A stretch of 64,000 nt of DNA from Volutella citrinella (Eukaryota > Ascomycota > Sordariomycetes > Hypocreales > Nectriaceae). Shown piece after piece: positions 1 through 9,941 of the stretch. The translations under genes were made by a program, and so were the position numbers. The notes beneath the pieces were generated by a model that was not told the origin of the DNA, made no database searches, and worked only from the letters and a program-made list of their open reading frames with translations. Positions within the stretch are counted from its first letter, which is position 1. Each line of letters begins with the position of its first letter. The stretch spans positions 992,001 through 1,056,000 of the forward strand of contig JAWZSP010000002.1 in assembly GCA_034401135.1 (NCBI GenBank). Direction: 5' to 3'.

Positions 1-1000
1 CCAGCGCCGCCACTGGCAGTTCACGAAGGAGCAGCTAGCGACGATGCGCCAGAAGCTCGAGGACGAGAATGCCGACCTCGTGCGCATGTTCGCCCTGCCG
101 TTGCACCGGCATCTGAACATCTACTTTAACCAGCGTAATTGATTGCCCTGCCAGCCGCATCCCCCTCCTCTAGCGCCGCACAGCTGACCCGGCACCTCTC
201 CAGAACTCATCCGATTAGCCAAGCGCCTCTCGATCCGCCAGCAATCCATATCCACCGCCCAGGTCTACATGAAACGATTCTACACGAAGGTCGAGATCCG
301 ACGCACGAACCCCTACCTCGTTATGGCCACGGCGCTCTACCTCGCTTGCAAGATGGAGGAATCGCCCCAGCACATCCGACTGATCGTTACCGAGGCCCGC
401 CAGCTGTGGCAGGACGTGCTCACAATTGACACGTCCAAGCTCGGCGAGTGCGAGTTCTTCCTCATCTCCGAGATGAGCTCCCAACTCATCGTCCACCAAC
501 CCTACCGCACCGTCACCGCCCTGCGCTCCGACCTCTTTCTCGTCGAGGAGGAGGTCCAGCTCGCCCGCTCCGTCATCAACGACCACTACATGACCGACCT
601 GCCCTTACTATACCCCCCGCACACCATCGCCCTGGTCGCCATCTTGCTGGCGCTAGTCCTCCGACCTAACAACTCGGTGCCCGGCCAGACTTCATCCGGC
701 GCGGCAGCGGCAGCCGGTCTTGCCGCGGCACAAGCGGCACTGAGCCAGGCACAAGGGCGAGCAGCTGGCGGCATCCCGGAGATGGGCGGAGGAGAGACCA
801 AGGAAAAGCAGACAGAGGTGCGCGTGGCTAGAGTCCAGCGATTTGCTGCCTGGCTTGCTGAGAGCAACGTTGACATTGCCTCCATGGTGGATGCCACCCA
901 GGAGATCATCTCCTTCTACGAGTGTTACGAGCAATACAATGACAAAATGACGCGAGAGCAGATACACAGGTTCGTCAAGGCTCGTAATCTGGACAAGTAG
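1..1000 (+). CDS. SSN8: Cyclin C, RNA polymerase II holoenzyme (Mediator kinase module) subunit, 5'-truncated by window
   Basis: Cyclin C pairs with the SSN3/CDK8 kinase in the Mediator kinase module and modulates RNA polymerase II transcription in the nucleus. Two exons are visible, 1-134 (frame from base 2) and 204-1000; the 69-nt intron 135-203 has a CTGAC branch site and joins the conserved NQ-Q-LIRLAK stretch without a break. The cyclin box is recognisable from the QRRHWQF start through QVYMKRFYTKVEIRRTNPY, the LACKMEE helix and ESPQHIRL. A second cyclin fold follows (GECEFFLISEM, INDHYMTDL), then an Ala/Gln-rich loop near bases 700-760 and a conserved C-terminus ending NLDK. About 309 residues are visible, so only a few N-terminal residues should be missing to the left. 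It is convergent with the next gene. Identification is firm. Confidence 0.93.
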
Positions 1001-1421
1001 CTGCGGCTGGGAAATGGGGCCCAAATTGGGCTCACATGGTTTATGAGGTACATCATACATGAGGCTATGGAGTAGGAGGAATGGCATACATATGGGGGTG
1101 CATCAAGCATCTGGGTTGGTGTTTGGCGTTTCATGTGGCATGTATAGCGAGTATTACAAGACAAATATTTAACTGGATTTTGGGGCACCGTCCTATGGCG
1201 CTTTTAGCCTCCTTTCGCCCCTGGCAGCAAAGAGTTTATGAAAGCAAAGACCATGTTCTCAACTTTTACTGCTTCTCCCTTAGATGCCTTCCAGTCTTCC
1301 TGTTTGACTATCCCACATCGAAGTTCTCTCATCTATTCAACGGCATCATATGCTCGACAAACTCCCAGAATATTCATTCATTTGGTTTCGCATCATGCCT
1401 CCCTCGACTTCAATACCCGCG
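1001..1421. other. Intergenic, convergent 3' regions
   Basis: 421 bases between the stop codons of the cyclin C gene and the ipa-like gene. It must hold both 3' ends. I see no further coding or structural signal. Confidence 0.6.
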
Positions 1422-3548
1422 TCACTCCGTCTGAAACGAACCCTCTCTAAAGCCAAACTTTCTTCTCAGCCGTCTAGCCAGGATGAGAAGACGGTACCCT
1501 TCAATATGCGATTGATGCGGCCTGTGCAGAGTGATGGCCTGTCGCTCGGCCAAGCTCTCTGGAGGAACAAAGGTGTACACCGAACCTTGCTTTGGCAGGA
1601 CGTAAAATCCGAGCTCTGCCATGGCGGTCTCAAAGGATGCCCAACTGACGGATCCACGCGATTCACCCTTTTTAAACAGGGTTGAGAATGTGTTGGCAGT
1701 TGGCTGGGATACAGTAAACTTGGGCACCAGAGATGTCGCTTCCTCTGGGGCGTCTGCTCCCCCCTGTGTCACAATGTCGAAGGCTGACGAGTGATCCGGG
1801 CGAGTCTTTTCCTTGAGTCTTCGCTCCTCTACCCGCTGCTTCGTTGAGGTTTCAGGTATGGGGAACGGGGCTGGAGTTGCCTTTTCTCCTTTTTCGAGAC
1901 GTTCCTTGTGCTGTTGATACTCGGCCTGGAGATTGGCGAAGCACTCAGCAGCCAGATCATGATACAGGTGGCCCAGGGTTGTTCCGGTCTTCTCCATCAT
2001 GAATTCCTCGAGAGCAGACAAGGCTCCTTCGGCCATGCCAGGCTCCAAAAGATTGTCGATGGGTACGGCAAAGTCCAAGAGGTCGATATCTTGCTTGACC
2101 AGATTCAGCTCCGCCTCTATCTCCAGACTTTTTTTAATAAAGAAGTGGCCCTTTTTCCGAGATGCAGACGGCAGGGAGACGGCTTTCGAGAGGTCACGGA
2201 GCATGGTTGAAATGGTTACAAGCTCGTTGAATGCATCCACCTCTGCATCCCGGAGCTCCTCTCGCACCAAAGGGTGAGACTCGTGGAGATCGTTCAGCTT
2301 CTCAATCCACGTTAGGGCACTGGTAACGTTAGTATCCTGCTGGCACAGCCGCAGTAAGTAATGGAGTTGAGGGTCGGATCTGGTAAGCTCTTCAGGGTTT
2401 CCCTTGATGGACACTTTGGCATTGCCTGCCTTGTCATACGCGCCCGAGAGGCGTTTGAACCACTTGGCGCCAGTTCCCATTTGCAAATGGTATTTGAGCA
2501 GCCCTTTGGCACGGTCGAACTGGAAGTTGCAGATGTTGGACACTTCCTGGAGGAACAGGGCCTTGAAGGCTTTGTCTGTCCCTGATGCTGAAACGATCCC
2601 TTCCAGCAGGCGAGTCACATACTCCCATACTGCAAGGTCCTTGACCACTAGGTGGACAGCATCGAAAAATGCGGGCCCGATGTGCTTGTCGGTGTGGACA
2701 GGAAGTCTTCGTCCTTTCTCATCAGGAACAAGTTCCGCTCGGCTGAAGAATGAAGTGTTGACTGCGTGTGCGAGAACGACGGGCTCGGTGGAGAGCAGGC
2801 TGATTACAGCTTTAACAAAGTCTCGCTGGTCGCTGGCACTGGACAGAAAGCCATCGAGGGTCGGCTTCGCAGTGTTCAAAGGTCGCGCGACTACGATCAC
2901 CGGTTTTTCTGGCTTCTTGGTTTTCTGCTCCCACTGTCGTGTTTTGGATCCCTCTTCCAGGATATCATCTACAAGTACGGTCATACACTGCAGCATGTAT
3001 AGCTGCCTCTGTAAGACCAATTCACCGACAGACCGAGGGATCAGGACGCGAGCGTTGATGGCGACGGACAGCTGCGCGAGCGTGTCATCACGGTGCTCGG
3101 CTGCGATCTTGATTGATTTTCCATAGCGCTCCTCGTCGTCGTTGATGAGAAACGTCCACTGATCTTTGAATGACTCGACATGCCGCAGGCTTCTGTTACG
3201 CATCATGCCATCAATGAGGTCGCCGTCGCCAGGGCCATCGTTTGGGCCAGCAATATACTGGTCAAAGAGGGGCTTCGTGGCACGGTATCTCAGCATATCG
3301 AGGAGCCATGAAGGCGACTGCGTCATGTCGCGTAGGTTCCACTCAGGCGTGAACTTGCAGACACTCCCAAGGGAAGTGTCCATCGAATGCTTGAGCACCA
3401 CGCCATCGGCAAGGCCAGCCTTGATGCATCGGGTTTTGGTGTTTTCGTCAAAGGAGCGCCACAGTTGCTCGATGGTCGGGCCGTGACGACGGTATTTGCG
3501 TGAGAGGTCGCGGTGAAGATCCTTGATCATGCTCGCCGTGTCGGCCAT
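1422..3548 (-). CDS. Ipa-like conserved fungal protein with HicA-like C-terminal region
   Basis: Intronless, 708 residues from the ATG at 3546-3548 (context gcaaccATGGcc). The frame stays open another 80 codons to 3788, but that stretch is Cys/Gly/Pro-rich and looks like leader; its last part (SSSLEPLDDILYFTLRAL) could still be coding. The protein resembles Ascomycota proteins annotated as 'ipa protein', of unknown biochemical function. The first third carries the HRDLSRKYRRHG and WRSFD motifs; the middle is mostly helical. The last 80 or so residues have a small-domain look: an aromatic helix, LGFYVLPKQGSVYTFVPP, then ITLHRPH and a basic helix. This order (Gly-Phe, Gly-Ser, beta strand, His, helix) resembles the HicA dsRBD-like fold. 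The resemblance is my reading by eye. The 5' region is shared with the gene at 4234. Confidence 0.72.
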   Translation of the reverse strand: MADTASMIKDLHRDLSRKYRRHGPTIEQLWRSFDENTKTRCIKAGLADGVVLKHSMDTSLGSVCKFTPEWNLRDMTQSPSWLLDMLRYRATKPLFDQYIAGPNDGPGDGDLIDGMMRNRSLRHVESFKDQWTFLINDDEERYGKSIKIAAEHRDDTLAQLSVAINARVLIPRSVGELVLQRQLYMLQCMTVLVDDILEEGSKTRQWEQKTKKPEKPVIVVARPLNTAKPTLDGFLSSASDQRDFVKAVISLLSTEPVVLAHAVNTSFFSRAELVPDEKGRRLPVHTDKHIGPAFFDAVHLVVKDLAVWEYVTRLLEGIVSASGTDKAFKALFLQEVSNICNFQFDRAKGLLKYHLQMGTGAKWFKRLSGAYDKAGNAKVSIKGNPEELTRSDPQLHYLLRLCQQDTNVTSALTWIEKLNDLHESHPLVREELRDAEVDAFNELVTISTMLRDLSKAVSLPSASRKKGHFFIKKSLEIEAELNLVKQDIDLLDFAVPIDNLLEPGMAEGALSALEEFMMEKTGTTLGHLYHDLAAECFANLQAEYQQHKERLEKGEKATPAPFPIPETSTKQRVEERRLKEKTRPDHSSAFDIVTQGGADAPEEATSLVPKFTVSQPTANTFSTLFKKGESRGSVSWASFETAMAELGFYVLPKQGSVYTFVPPESLAERQAITLHRPHQSHIEGYRLLILARRLRRKFGFREGSFQTE

Positions 3549-4233
3549 GGTTGCCGTCTTGCGTGACAGGGCACGCAGAGTAAAGTACAAAATGTCGTCT
3601 AGTGGTTCCAGTGACGAAGATGGCAGTGGAGTGTTGCGGACGCGAGGGGCGGGATCGAAAATAGACCCGGACGGGAGACAGTCAGGGCAGCCACTTGGAA
3701 AGCTGGAAGGGGGCCAGTAGCTCCCCCGGCCCAGCCACACCAAACAGCAGTCAGCGTTTGTGCAGCCCCTCCCGTCACAAAACGACAACGTCAGTGTGTT
3801 GTCACTGAACCTAACACTGGCACCGCAAGCAGTATGTAAGTCTTAGATGATGTTTGTGCCGACCAATTCCTTTGATATCTTTCAGCCTCCCCATTTTGGC
3901 CGCTCCCCTTTCAGAGTATACCTTGGCGGTGCTTGTCTGGGTTGCTTGCTTGATTTAGCCGCTGCGTATTTTACGATAAGAGGGAAACTATTGGTTCTTC
4001 GCACCAGCGATGGCCACGAGGCGTCTATTCTACAGGCCTTGGTTACTGGTAGAGTGGTAGGCGTAGAGGAGCGAATCGCTTTACCCCACACATCCATCCC
4101 TGGAGGTCCAGTTGCTGCCACCCCGCTATAGAGATATTCAACTCCACCCATCCACACCTGGAAATCAAGGTCATCAACTTCCATCTTCTCTCCAGCCAGA
4201 TCACATTGAGCACCCATCACTTCGCCAGTCATC
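3549..4233. other. Divergent promoter region
   Basis: 685 bases between two divergently transcribed genes. It contains the possible N-terminal extension of the ipa-like gene (to 3788) and small open frames that resemble nothing known. No TATA box or other element stands out. Confidence 0.5.
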
Positions 4234-4942
4234 ATGTTCGCACGAGCAATCTTTACGCGACCCCTCCTTCGCATGGCTGTGCGCCCGCTGCCTCGTCAGC
4301 TGCCCCGCCAGCTGCACGCCACCGCACGCCGATTCGCCTCAGCAGAGCCTGACCTGGACGAACTGATCAGGTCCGAGCCCCGACTTCGCGAGACGTTTGA
4401 GAAGCTCAGCCGCCATCCTCCCGCCATCATCGCCATGCAGAACGTCAGCAAGATCATCCAGGACCGCGGTGAGTATTCAAACAGAATCAATGTGGCCCTG
4501 GGCCGTTTGCTGACGCAATAATCAGGATTTGAACCTGGGAAGCCGCCCAGCAAGTTTGAGGTCATGAAGTTGATGATGGACAAGGAATTCCGAGAGGCAG
4601 CACAGACTGTGAGCTTACTGCGTCCTCAGCACCCGACTTACCTTGGTAGAACACTTGGCTGCTGAGAATCCTGACCTGATGCCCAACGCTCGCCATCAGC
4701 AAAAGTGACTGCACAACACGTGTATAAAGTCTATCATCAGTTCAGGAATTTCAGCAGACCAGTCTTCCGCTCAGGGTGCAGGGGTGCATGTTTTCAAACT
4801 ACTAACACCCTTTTAGTTGACCGAAGAAATGCAAAAGGCTGGCATCGAAATCAACCCTGATGTTCGTGACCCTCTCCCCAGTATGGCAACGTTTGCTAAT
4901 CAGAGTACATAGGTTTTCATGAAGATGATGGAAAGCAAATAG
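4234..4942 (+). CDS. Small conserved mitochondrial protein, function unknown
   Basis: Four exons: 4234-4468, 4526-4608, 4817-4861 and 4913-4942, giving 130 residues; phases are consistent at each junction. The first 40 or so residues are rich in Arg, Ala and Leu with no acidic residue until ASAEPDLDEL, and RQLHATARRFAS looks like a mitochondrial presequence cleavage region. The mature part is helical and charged: PAIIAMQNVSKIIQDRG, then a conserved FEPGKPPSKFEVMKLMM, and a short tail ending MKMMESK. Intron 3 (4862-4912) uses the unusual donor GTTCGT but has a good branch site (gctaat). I do not recognise a named family; similar small proteins occur in other Sordariomycetes as far as I recall. 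A matrix-located accessory role is only a guess from the presequence. Confidence 0.7.
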
Positions 4943-5222
4943 AGAGACGCCGGTTCACCAGTGCCAATCTGACGGGATAGAAATGTTCACGTATTGTACA
5001 ACTACCAATTCAACTACGATTCAGGAAATATTCAAGTTTACAATGTCATTCGAGACATGACCGCTATTATCTGCATTGAGAAAAGTAACTTCCGGGGTAG
5101 TCGATCGTTGGAGGCCATGCCAACCAGCACAAAACAAAGCCGACGCAAGACGAGAATATACACCCACCTACCCCTCATCTACCCTCAAAGCTCCATCAGG
5201 TCTACCCTAGGGGCTTTCCATA

Positions 5223-7972
5223 TCACTCGGCAACCGGGCAGAGATCGTAGTTCCCGTCTACATTGTTTCCCCACCATGATGGGAAAGGGTGCCCAGGACC
5301 GCCCGCTCCAAAGACTGCAAAGGACAGAATGAAAAGGACAGTCAGACTGGCGCCGTCAAAAGCACCGGTGACCAAGTACGAGTAGTCCTTGAAGACACGA
5401 GGCTTGTAGTTTCGCAGGTAGTACTGGATGTAGAATCCAGAGATGACCTGGCTCAGGATGACGCACGTCTGGCTCTGGTTGTAGGGCAGATATCCGGCAT
5501 ACTGAATCAACTGCGGCAGGTTGATCTCAGCAAGATCGAATCCCTTGATGCTGGGAACGAACTATATTTTGGTTAGCGGATGTGCGGCAGGCCAGGAACC
5601 AGATAGAGGGCATACTCGGTAGATGATGCGGTGAAGGACGACTACGCCAAAGCCAAACAGGAGACCAAACGGCACCGCTTGGTATCGGGCACCGATGCTG
5701 TAAAGACGCGTTGCCAGTGCCCATGAAACAGCGTTTGTGTTGTACGACTGCAGGGTCGCGCCACTCCAGGATGAGTTGCCGTTGCCGTCGGCAAGGAGCT
5801 CCCGGTTGCTTCCCACGATGGATGTCATGACCGCATAGCTGATGAAACCACCCAAGATGGTGCCGTATATCTGGGTCACGAACATTACGCGAGGCGGGAT
5901 CTTGACTTTGATGAGAGTCAGCTGCAAGCCTATGGGAAACTGGGAAGTAGAGGGTTGGCTTACGATATTCGCCCATCTTCAGATCACTGCACAGGTTGAC
6001 CACGTTGGAGATGACGTTGTGGGACCAGGCGGCAAAGTACATGTTTCCAATCGGCCGCTCAGGCACCAGGAGACCCGCCAGCATCTTGGACAGATTGTTT
6101 GTCGCGATGCCGTTTCCGAAGCGGGAGTAAAGGATCGTGCTCTAGAAGGCCCCCGGTTAGCTTAAGACGGGCAGCAGTCCCGGAGATGACGACTTACGAA
6201 TGGCGCAATGAACATCCCCAACAACAAGGCCACGACGTATGCCCAGACCGGCAGCGTGATGTTCTCCTTGATGACAACTACGAGGCCCAGCACAAAGCTC
6301 AGGATGAGAACGGAGATGTACCACCACCACGGCACCTCCTTGTAGTGCTTCTCCATGTGGACGTGGTGTCGGTCGTCGAATCTTCCTTGGCGGGCGGTTT
6401 TGTACGTATTGACAATGTCCTTTCCCCAGAAGAAGATGCAATGAGCGATAAGCGCGCCAATCTGCAGAGGCATCAGTATGTGATTTCATGATGGTGGAGT
6501 GATGCATCAGATAACATACCGCGGCGTTGGCCATGAACATGGCATACGCAAACGTCCCCGTTAGTCTCGGTAATCCGTACTTGGCCAAAGCCGCCTCGTT
6601 TAAGACGCCTCCGTCAAACACCTTTGTGACGGGATACGTTTTCCCCGCGTCTGTTTGCATTCTCGTGGACATGAACGGGAGGGAGCGGGCGTCCCATCCG
6701 TTGCCGTAGTAGATGGCCGCCATGGCGATGTAGCAAATGACATAACCAACAGCAGAGTGGGCCTGCAGAGTAAGCGGAAGGGAGGTTTGGAACGAGGTGA
6801 TCTGCAGGGGTTAGTACATCGAGTTGTTCCATGGTGAGGCTCCCACCTACATATTGCCAGTCGAATGACAGACTAAACAGCCCGAGGCCTTCGTTGTTTG
6901 TAGCGCCACCGAATGCATTTGTCAAATGCTCAGCTGTTGTGCCAGTGGCCTTCATCGAAGCCAAACACTATCATGACCGACTGTCAGTAGCTATGCTTTT
7001 ATCCCCGAATTCTTCTTTAGTTGAGGTGACATACAGGAATAGACACAGAGTTGAGCCAGGGCCAGATGTAGGCCGGGAAGATCTCATAGAGTGACATGCC
7101 GCCGAAGCTGTACCAGAAGAAGCGGATCGGCTTCGAGTTCTTAATCTCCTGCCAATGCATGCCTTGGAGGGTCTTGACGGTAGGAAGACTGCTCCAGAAC
7201 ACGGCATCGACGTGCCACACGACGATGGGACGCAGCATGCCGCACATGCCGTACCCGAAGAGACCGATGGAAATGACGGTCAGGATGACAGTGGTCGCGC
7301 TCAGCGGCAGGTTGTAGAAGAGATCTTGGGCAGCGAACACCTGGATACTGGCCGCAGCGTTCGATGCCGATGTCGCGGTGATGGCTGAGATGGCATGCTC
7401 CTTGAGCCCCCAAGGCCCTGGGTTGAGGAAGTTGGCTATCCGAAGATGCACAGGAGGCGTGCCTTGGCCGCCTCGCTCTCTCCAGCGTGCGAGATACTTG
7501 TCTCCTCGAGGGAGTAGGGCTGCCCAGCCATTTCCGAGGAAATACGATATCAGCACAATGAAGGTTCCCTGGATGGTGACCAGGGTTGGTTTAAACTAAG
7601 AAGGCTGTCAGCATAAGTCTCGGCCATGGCGACCCAGCACCAGTCTTGACTGACGGTATAGATCTGATACATGACACACTGGAAGCATGCCAGGATCGAG
7701 GCCAGGAAGATGCTCCTGAACGTTATCGCCGGGTCAAAGTCATCCCTCAGGGACAGGAGATGCTTTGACGCGTCGGTACCCGTCCGGATGACATGGTCAT
7801 CGTCATCGGTATCGCTCTCGGAGGACAAGGGATTCACTTCGGCGAGCTTGGTGTCGGCGCCGGCCTTCTTCTCTGCAGACGATGCCTCATCAAGGACATT
7901 GTCGGAGCTGGGGACAGAGGTGACGGCCTCCAGGGGCTTGGACCCGGGAGTCTCGGTGGCGGTTGTCGACAT
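5223..7972 (-). CDS. OPT-family oligopeptide transporter
   Basis: Proton-coupled uptake of small peptides (glutathione or iron-chelate type substrates are also possible in this family) across the plasma or vacuolar membrane. Eight exons: 7655-7972, 7035-7595, 6851-6967, 6520-6801, 6198-6461, 5964-6141, 5616-5929 and 5223-5561; 790 residues, a normal OPT length. The start ATG at 7970-7972 gives MSTTATE; an in-frame ATG at 8032 would add 20 residues. An acidic cytosolic N-terminus of about 85 residues precedes many hydrophobic segments. Family hallmarks are SYFLGNGWA, NPGPWGLKEHA, a PAYIWPWLNSVSIP loop, the NGWDARSLPF segment and a C-terminal WWGNNVDGNYDLCP. Closest in feel to ISP4/OPT2-type small oligopeptide transporters. 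A TATA-like element lies about 80 bases upstream. No broken motif is seen. Confidence 0.92.
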
Positions 7973-8050
7973 GTTGCGGCACGACACTCTCCGTCTCAGG
8001 CAAGACAGTGATGGTCCTTGCTTCACCAACAAAGTGCCCTCTGCCGGACA

Positions 8051-8060
8051 CTATATATGT
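8051..8060 (-). promoter_or_regulatory. TATA-like element of the OPT transporter gene
   Basis: On the minus strand the sequence reads acatatatag, 79-88 bases upstream of the transporter ATG, a typical distance in filamentous fungi. Position is the only support. Confidence 0.35.
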
Positions 8061-8271
8061 CTCAGAGTTCATGATGAAGGACCTCCCCGTCGCGTTTGCC
8101 ACACATGGCCAGACAAAGTGTCGCAATCTGGCGCCAAAATTGGGCATGGTGGTCGTTTGCAACCATCGGCGGTTCGAAATCTCCCACAACCAGGCTTGCT
8201 TCGGGTCCTGGGGGCACAATCGATCCGTCGTGGTTCCTTTGCATCGCAAAAGGTCCTCAGCGACCGGGTCT

Positions 8272-8309
8272 GGTTGGCTGTGGCCGTCGGGGTTGGCTGT
8301 AGCCGTCGG
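8272..8309. repeat. Two-copy 19-nt tandem repeat
   Basis: Two adjacent copies of ggttggctgtRgccgtcgg differ at one base (g in the first, a in the second). They sit about 300 bases upstream of the OPT transporter ATG and could be duplicated regulatory sequence; function unknown. Confidence 0.7.
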
Positions 8310-9941
8310 GGTCGGCCACCAAAACCCCGTTCGCGCAATCGTAGCACAAGCCCGGGTCGGCCGCCCAATCTGGCCGGCAGGAATCGCGAACCTCACCCAG
8401 ATCCCTATCAGTCCCTATTATCCCTTGGCCTCCTCTTATTCCCGGGCTCCCGGGAAGTGGCGTCCGTCTGCTACAATCCATGTCGACTAGCGGCCGGTTT
8501 CGAAAGTTCCCTCGATGCCGGAAAGGCGGCTCAGGTGTCGCATCTAGCTGCCAAGTCGGTAGGAACTTTTTTAGCCCCGATATAATGCTTTCGGACCGTT
8601 GGCCGTTTCCTGTCAACTCAATTGGCTGCTGGCGAGGCCCTGTTCCACCGTTTGCCGATGGCGACATACGGGGGTATGATTTCGCCCGCGGACTGATGCT
8701 GAATCCCACGAGGATGCCAGCGCAGCCAACAATTGGGCACATGATGGAGGCCACGGCCCTGTTATCCCATTTTTGCTTGATTGGGACACTGCGCTGTCTT
8801 CGTGGCACGATCGCGGCCAACCCCAACCCATGTCGTCGCCGTTGCAGCGTCGCACCAGGACGGAGTCGTCAACAAGCACATTGGGGCGCTTTTTTCCAAT
8901 TGGCCCAGATTGCCGATACCACCATTGATTATTATTCTTAAGTGACATATTTCCAAGGTGTTGGGCGCTACACTCCAACATAGGCAAGTGAATCAGGCCA
9001 TCGCTGCAGTTGGAGGGACTTTTGGGAGTGAAAGCGGCTGGTCGAGGCCTGCTGCCCTTGAAAGAGTCGGCCCTCGTTTTCCTTATCGCAGTGGCTTCAC
9101 CCTAGTGCGATTGGTTATTTTTAGGCGTGTTCTGGACGTGGAGAGGTTTGCAAAGCCACTTGTGGTAGCTTTTATCTTCAATGTTCTCTGAAGGACACGG
9201 TCTCCAACAGTCGATTGTCGATATATTTAGAACTAGACGTCGTTCATATCAGGCATGTAGCCAGCTCTCAGGCCAAGGTATTTTTTAGAGTTCTGACTGC
9301 TGTGGAAGAGCCCAGATAATGGCAAATGAGAAGTAACGTTACCACCCCTTGGTCGTTCAGAGTGGGGGCCGGGGTTCCATCACTGGCGCGCTTTGTAACA
9401 CTGCAATCTGGGAGAGTTCGGTTCGGTGGAGGAGTCGCAGTCGATTCCGGGGGAGGAGGAATCCCTGTACGTGTCTCCAGGGGCGACGCTTGCAAACTGA
9501 TCCCTTAGGCACCTTATCCCCTCAAACACCAGTCTCCACCAAATGATCAGTGCGGGATGAGGGTGATGCTAAGTCTCCCCTCTGCTTGCCGTCCTCTTTC
9601 TCTTCTTCCGAAAATTCAACCAGCCCACCAAAGATATTCCAGAACCGAGGAATCTGATGATTGATGTGTGGCTTCAAAGACCGCAAAAATAATCACAGAA
9701 TCTGTAGTCTAAAGCCAGTAGCCAGACAGCCAAGCGTAATGACCATCGCTCCTACGTAGTCTGGTAGAACAAAGACCGCCAAACATTCTCGCCAAACACT
9801 CAACTCGTGCCGTTCCTCTGCTGGGCCCCTTGCATTGAATCAGCGCCAGCAAGATCTACAGATACTGGTGAGTCCCGCTTTGTAGCCTCTATAAGCATGC
9901 AACTCCACATCCCCGACCTTTATCCAACGGTTCACGCAATA

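Larger units (their letters stand above)
7973..9941. other. Long divergent intergenic region
   Basis: About 2 kb between the OPT transporter and the broken secreted-protein gene, which point away from each other. Several open frames exist here but none has recognisable protein character. It holds a 19-nt tandem repeat at 8272-8309 and, at 9890-9894, a TATAA about 50 bases before the next ATG. Confidence 0.5.

Noticed and set aside
3549..3788. 80-codon N-terminal extension of the ipa-like gene
   Set aside because: Open, but rich in Cys, Gly and Pro; the ATG at 3548 has the better context. Kept only as a possibility.
8161..8185. GGTTCGAAATC resembling a tRNA B box
   Set aside because: The last bases deviate, no A box lies upstream and no acceptor stem pairs.
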